64,000 bases of DNA from contig NC_083346.1 in the NCBI RefSeq assembly GCF_019175385.1, positions 85,388,543 through 85,452,542 on the forward strand. The letters are read 5' to 3'. The notes beneath the pieces were generated by a model that saw only the letters and a list, made by a program, of their open reading frames with translations, did not search any database and was not told the origin of the DNA. Numbering within the stretch: position 1 is the stretch's first letter; each line of letters begins with the position of its first letter. This stretch comes from Lycium barbarum. Taxonomy: Eukaryota > Streptophyta > Magnoliopsida > Solanales > Solanaceae. Shown here in pieces: positions 58,839 through 64,000 of this stretch. The position numbers and the translations under genes are program-made.

Positions 58839-59460
58839 TGACCCAGGCGGACTGTCTGAAGAAATTTCTAATATGTATTTCTTCATTGAATTTTCTATTC
58901 CATGAATTATGAAATGGTCTATTGAGGTGGGTTATACCCTGCAAAATATTCCTTGCTTAAACAGAATATTTTATACAAAATTCTGGAGGAAATTGATTCA
59001 AAAATCAAATGATGGAACTATTCCAGGACAAGATTTAATAAATCAGATTAAAACCACCATTACACATTATAAGGACTCCATTAATTCCAGACAAAAGGAG
59101 GTTCCCAGCCCTTTCGAGCACATTGCTCGAAAAATCCAGATGAAGAAAGGAGCAATTCCCCCAGACCAGCTAATAGCATCCTATGTGGAGGAATTTAAAT
59201 CTAATTTAATGCAGCATCTTAATATGGAAGCTATTTCTGATACATCAATGGCATCTGTTGGTTATACCACTGATAATGATGAAGAAGAAGAAGAAGAAGA
59301 AGAAGACTATAATACTCAAGTCTTAGCAGGAGAATCTCAAAGTCCAGCTAATACCGAGGACTTTGCACAATTTGCGGCTCAATTCATTGGCCAGATGGAA
59401 GAATCTTCCAGCTCCGACCCGACCCGAACCACACTTATAAATACCCCTCTAACCCATTAA
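58839..59460 (+). pseudogene. Unidentified retroelement frame, possibly endogenous pararetrovirus fragment
   Basis: The open part (58909-59460, 183 codons) reads VGYTLQNIPCLNRIFYTKFW, then KTTITHYKDSINSRQ, DQLIASYVEEFKSNLMQHLN, an eight-Glu run and LAGESQSPANTEDFAQFAAQ. Upstream in the same frame NMYFFIEFSIP then a TGA (58903-58905) extends it, so the ATG at 58909 is probably not the real start. The pattern of aromatic N-terminal part and acidic C-terminal part recalls capsid or movement regions of plant pararetroviruses (Caulimoviridae), but I cannot name the family with certainty. No RT or zinc finger lies nearby. Confidence 0.4.
59436..59443 (+). promoter_or_regulatory. TATA box inside the end of the frame
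   Basis: TATAAATA followed by CCCCTCTAACCC and a pyrimidine-rich tract to 59500, with CTTCTAGAGAACTC at about 59499. A textbook plant TATA box. It lies within the last codons of the frame above, and is followed by the leader-like part of LTR H. Confidence 0.6.
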
Positions 59461-61670
59461 TTTTCATATATTTCACCATTTTCTCATTCTCCACTCTTCT
59501 AGAGAACTCTTGAGAGTTCTACAACATTCCATAACCCTCCATAATTTTTTATAATTCTCCCTAATCTTCCATAATACTCCATAATCTTTCATAACCTTTC
59601 CAAATCATCAAGAGAGAATATTAACATCAAAACCTCAAGGAAAATTTATGAAAGATAATTGTTCTTGTTTCATCTTAAGGTGGTCTTGAACCTGATCTTG
59701 GTAAGGGTGAATAAAGTGAAGTTCTTCCACTATAAGGTATGTTCTTGCTATTAGTTACATGATTAAGATGATATAAAGGTTTAGCAATTATTGGAAAGGA
59801 AAGAATCATAGGAGAAAAATCATAAAGAGTTGAATATAATTCTTTGATTATTGTATTATGGATGCTGTTATGATTGGTATGAATATTGGAGAAACATCGG
59901 GTGGGATGTTTTGTGGAATATATTGGTATTGATATGGTTGTTGATGTTGTTGGTATTGTCTGGGAGTTGGTTTGGTATTTGGAGGAGGTAAATAATATAG
60001 GGGAGATGCTGCCGAAATTTCGGCAGATTCTAGAAAGATTTATTTGAAAGACTAAGACAAGCGTATAAAAGTGAGTCTAACAATAGTATAAATTTTCTTG
60101 AATATAGATTTACGAGCCTGGGAGGACAAGCGTTGAGTAGTTAAAGTTAAGGCGACCAAAAAGGTATGTTAAGGCTCGTCCCTTTCTTTCAAAGGCATGA
60201 TTCCTATGTTACAATTTCATAAATGCTTCCATAACTTCTTTGTTTTCAAAAGTTAGAAGTCTATGATTCCAAGGCATGATTCCTTTCCTGATAACCCGTA
60301 AATATTTTTCCAAAATGTCCATATTTTTTCGAAACAGAGGTTTATGATTTCGTAAGCTCTTATGACAACAAGGATGGACATGTTTTTATCATGATGACAA
60401 TGATGCCAAAGATGAGAATATTTTTCTATGGTGACTATGATGAGAACGATTTCATGTTTAAAGGTTCCAAGTTATGATTTCAATGACGATATAAGAATGT
60501 TGAGCTATTTCTTGATTTCTCAATTTTATTCATGGATGATGACTATTTTTTAAGATTCCAAAGTATATGATTTGACGCCTTATGAGATTTATGATCTTAT
60601 TCTATGTTTTCTCTTGATGCTATTTTTCATTGATAGTCTCACCTCATAATACTTGTTCTTTCGAGGTGATATATAACGATGACGATTCTATTTCTAATGC
60701 TATCTAAGTTCATGGTTCTCGATACTCTCATGGCGTTATCGATTTCATCTTACGATGGTTGATCCTTCAATGAATGATATAGTGATAATGCTAATGCTAA
60801 TGCTAATGATGATGTTGATTTCATTTATGTATTTTTATGTATATGTATGTATGTATGCATTCCATCCCACTGATCAGTTGGGTATAACATCGAGTCCCGC
60901 AAGGGCCGAGTACGGATAACATCGAGTCTCGCAAGGGCCTAGTACGGATAACATCGAGTCCCGCAAGGGCCGAGTACGGATGACACCGAGTCCCGAAAGG
61001 GCCGGGTACGGATATGACAGATGTATGTATAGTAAGTGAATGTGAATGAATATGTATGTATGTTGTGTATAGATGTATATGAAATGTTTTTCCTGTAGAC
61101 GAGTAGTTTACATGATAGAGATCTTAAGAAGAGTACGAGGTATAATTACTTACTTTATCTTATGTTATATTCATTCTGATATCATACTAGCATTCATGCC
61201 TTACATACTCAGTACATTGCTCGTACTGACGTCCCTTCTTGTGGACGTTGTGTTCATGCCCGCAGGTGTAGATAGACAAGACGAGGATCTTTCATCGTCG
61301 ACTGCCTTCAGGTACTGGTCTCGAGTGGTGGCTCCACTTCTTCCTGGAGATTCGTCGAGTCTGAGTCTATAGATATATATTTATTGTGTTAAGTGTACGT
61401 CGGGGGCCCTGTCCCGACTTGTATACCTCAGTCATGTTCATAGAGGCTTTGCAGACAGTTCCTATGTACAGCTTAGTCATAGTGTGGTAGTAGTAATGTT
61501 GGCATCATGGGTCCATTGTACATATACTTGTGCATGATATAATGTTCATATTTAGCCCTTAGCCTTATTTTACCATTCGAGATATGAAGGACGAGAGTTA
61601 TAAGTTGGTTCGCTCGGTTCCTGCAAGGTGCCGGGTGCCAATCACGCCTTGCCAAGGGTGGGGTGTGACA
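59461..61670 (+). repeat. LTR H (R/U5-like part) of a plus-strand gypsy element
   Basis: Ends ACGCCTTGCCAAGG...GGGGTGTGACA at 61670, the same kind of end as LTRs K and D. It has the perfect stem-loop CAGTAC/GTACTG (61210-61228), GTTCATGCCCGCAGGTG (61251-61267), and GGGGGCCCTGTCCCGACTTG as in other LTRs. No primer site follows, so it is a 3' LTR or a fragment. Its start is not defined: no TGT...AC terminus was found before the TATA box. Confidence 0.65.
60884..61011 (+). repeat. Four tandem 32-base repeats in LTR H
   Basis: Units at 60884, 60916, 60948 and 60980, each with CGAGTCCCGCAAGGGCCGAG and TACGG. Units 1 and 3 are identical, unit 2 has two changes, unit 4 five. The unit contains a near-palindromic core CCCGCAAGGG. 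Confidence 0.95.
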
Positions 61671-62909
61671 TAGCCAATCTAGCGCACAATATCATCATCA
61701 CTCCGTCCGGAATCATTTCCCATCACACATTTCACAAATACCCTCAAATGCACATGAGATACTATAATAAGCAAGAATAGGAAATGCAACATAATAAGTA
61801 ATCAAGCTATGCAATAAAGACTCAATCTTTAGTATTTTTTCATTTTTAGACAAGTATCTACGAATGTTGAGAACACATAGTCACAATGAGAAAGGTAAAA
61901 GCTTAGAAGCAGTAAATAAGGGACCCGATATCCTAATCATAGGCACAAATCAATCTACGCTATTAGCTAATGCCTAAATCATGGCATTTGGATTGGAGTA
62001 TACAATGGGAAATACGCAAATACCTTTATCATAACACTGATATATATGATACAGGTGCTCCTCACCTCACAAGTATCAGAAACCCTTTTCGTTACACTCG
62101 TTGAATCGTCTTATTAGTCAAATTTTAACCAACCATGACGCTTAGGTTAAGGTTCATAGTCTCGACATGCCTAGAATCATAGTTCGATAATCACAGCGAT
62201 GCCTTGCCCTTTTGTAAAGCCTCCGAACGATCCGAATTAGTTGAAACATAGATTATATGTAAGAATACGAGTCAATCAATACCCATATTGCGCTATAAAA
62301 GATTCGGGTCTAGAGAGTCAACTTAAAAATCCTGTTTTAAGCCCCGAAGTTCAAAACCATAATTTCATTGCAAAATCGGGTTAAAAAGGGCAAAATTGTT
62401 ATTCTATGAAGTCATACGAATCCAATGATACCCATAAATCTAAACATTAAATCCGAACCCAAAAAGCCACCCAAAATAGGATTTTGAGCCCCGATGGATC
62501 AAATGGGAAATTCGATACATAAATAGTTTACCCATGATCTATAGAGTCTATATCTCAAATATGAACCAAATCTATACACAAATACATACTCAATTGAAGA
62601 ATTTCTAATTTCAAGCCTATGGTTCAAAACCCCCAGTTTCCATAATCCTAATCATGATTTCTATCATGAAATATCTTAATAATCCATGATATAATCATAA
62701 GAGGAAGGTTAGAATCTTACCCAAATAGATGAATCTTAAAGAACTCCTAAAAAATCTCCCAAAAATGGAATTCTGGAGCAAAAAATATGAGAAGGGAAAT
62801 AACAACTTGAACTTGAATATTTATTTCTCTGACCTGACCAACAATTTTCACACCTGCGCTCATATCCTTGCAGGTGCGACATTGCATGTGCGCCTCATAT
62901 GTTACGCGT
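61671..62909 (-). repeat. LTR fragment M, minus strand
   Basis: On the minus strand it resembles the E/K/L LTR type: the plus-strand text CCTTGCCCTTTTGTAAAGCC (62203-62222) is the reverse of GGGCAAGG followed by the usual T-rich part, and AATACCCATATTGCGCTATA reverses the TAGCAATATGGGTAT mark. No LTR terminus with TG or CA could be placed at either end. It meets LTR H head to head. Confidence 0.55.
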
Positions 62910-63771
62910 CAAAAATTTCGGTTGTCGTACTGTGAGTAGACTAGAGTAAGCATAAGGTGAGCATGGAGCTCTTATGACCACAACAAGGATATTTGGTAGC
63001 TTTAAAATGTATGCGATAAGAATTTGGAGTTATATGAATTGGTGAGACTAAGTTCGTCAAAGGAAAGTGAAGTATAATTTGTGTTTGGGAAATGTTCTGT
63101 AATTATCGAGCTAATAAGTATTTAGTAAGGTCTTAAGGATAATTTATAAGGTTCCATGAATTGTTAATGAAGTTTTAAACAAGTGGTAAGAAGGTTCCAT
63201 AAGGATCGGAGATCAAACGAATCGACGAGAGCATTTTCGGAAAAGGTTGAGTTATACGACCAACTATACGGTCCGTATAACTTTATACGGTCCGTACAGT
63301 GGACCGTATAATAGTCACAGAAAGGACCATTATCCGATGGACTTATACGGTCACTTATACGGACCGTGTAAAATTATATGGACCGTATAAGTGTTCGTAT
63401 AAAATCATTACGAGTCAGATTTTTGCATCTATAAATGTAAGTCCCAAGTTCTTATGTTTTTCATTTTCTGACTTTCTCCACACCTCTTGAAGCCTCTAGA
63501 ATATTCTATACACCATACCAACAAAAATTGAAGAGAGATTAGAGATCCAACACCAATAATCAAGGGAAATCAAGTGAAGGAATGTTCGCTAGGGTTGATA
63601 GAAGCCAAGAACCTCTTGGGTGGTGAAGTTGGGCTTTTCTCAAGTGGAGTATTTCCATCCAAAGACCATTCCTATGTGATCAAAGGTGAGTTTCAAATTT
63701 AAATTCATGTTACTAAGAATATTGAGTGGTTGAAAGACTTGGGTTATGGAAGAAGGTAGAGTATGAAGTTC
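62910..63771 (+). repeat. LTR fragment I (U3 and promoter), plus strand
   Basis: Start loosely similar to the D-type LTR start (GTCGTACTGTGAGTAGAC). From 63252 to 63400 it has seven or more TATACGGTCCGTATA-type palindromes, then a TATA box (TATAAAT, 63430-63436) and CTTGAAGCCTCTAGAATATT downstream, the same layout as at 59436. It is cut by LTR J at 63772. Confidence 0.55.
63430..63436 (+). promoter_or_regulatory. Putative TATA box, LTR fragment I
   Basis: TATAAAT about 30 bases after the last ACGG palindrome group, followed by a T- and C-rich tract. Confidence 0.5.
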
Positions 63772-64000
63772 TGTCACGACCCGTCTAGGGGGCCGCGACG
63801 AGCGCCCGGTGCTAGCCCACCCGAGCACCCCTTGGCTTACCCTTATGCCTACATCTAGGTGAGCCACATAATTAAACACATAATTTTGTTCATCTATCAT
63901 ACTAGTCCCATTGGACAACAATGCCTTTACATTATCATTGGCATTTATGCCACACCAATGTACATGAGCCGACAAGGCTATCAAAATGATATACAAAATA
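63772..64000 (-). repeat. LTR J, start of a further minus-strand element
   Basis: Begins TGTCACGACCCGTCTAGG and GGGCCGCGACGAGCGCCCGG and follows LTRs of F and G closely to the window end (TACATCTAGGTGAGCCACAT). The base before it is not a primer site, so this is the outer edge of a 3' LTR or a solo LTR. The left target duplication would be AGTTC (63767-63771). Confidence 0.88.

Noticed and set aside
60884..61011. Four direct repeats as a CRISPR-like array
   Set aside because: Units are contiguous with no spacers, inside a plant LTR.
61073..61372. 99-codon frame in LTR H with ATG and hydrophobic part
   Set aside because: Covers the conserved LTR stem-loop block; similar frames appear on the element strand in other LTRs (4454-4735, 10533-10862) only because that block is conserved as nucleic acid. 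No change in third-position pattern was evident.
1..64000. Host single-copy gene, rRNA or organelle insert
   Set aside because: Every long frame with recognisable domains belongs to a transposable element; no exon series of a cellular gene and no rRNA-like stretch was seen.

Overview
The window is plant nuclear DNA made almost entirely of nested, decayed transposable elements. I found no host protein gene, tRNA, rRNA, CRISPR or bacterial-type feature. Evidence for a plant: Ty3/gypsy polyproteins with a chromodomain-like integrase tail (best fit Tekay/Del chromoviruses), LTRs of 2.1-2.8 kb, primer sites matching plant initiator Met-tRNA, an En/Spm (CACTA) transposon with TNP2-like and TNPA-like genes, and a Ty1/copia-type gag remnant. 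The style of the elements suggests a eudicot, perhaps Solanaceae; that is inference, not proof.

Layout. 1-6216: the gag-to-integrase half and 5' LTR of a minus-strand gypsy element (A) that runs off the left edge. 6310-8590: integrase tail and LTR of an older plus-strand element (E). 8680-40790: a plus-strand array (C/D) in which successive internal regions share LTRs. Into C is inserted a full-length minus-strand gypsy element B (10229-22688, target duplication ATTAC), and into B's integrase a solo LTR, G (13175-15522, duplication GAGAC). D (internal 25435-30622) carries a complete but mutated CACTA transposon (32261-39850) in its 3' LTR.

40791-47173: an unassigned stretch, a copia-type gag remnant on the minus strand, and the integrase end plus 3' LTR of a plus-strand gypsy element (K). 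47174-58838: an old LTR (L) split by a second full-length minus-strand gypsy element F (48213-57823, duplication TTTTG). 58839-64000: a pararetrovirus-like reading frame ending on a TATA box, then a mosaic of four LTR fragments in alternating orientation (H, M, I, J), J running off the right edge.

How it works together: every polyprotein is broken by stops or frameshifts, so the elements look non-autonomous. Insertion order can be read from the nesting: L, E and C/D first; then B and the CACTA element; then G inside B; F inside L. Three independent target duplications fix the boundaries of B, G and F exactly. The most interesting signals are a stem-loop conserved across very different LTRs, clustered ACGGNCCGT palindromes in the LTR promoters, a deletion that starts beside an LTR hairpin, a junction patched with an inverted copy of neighbouring DNA, and the pararetrovirus-like frame with an embedded TATA box.
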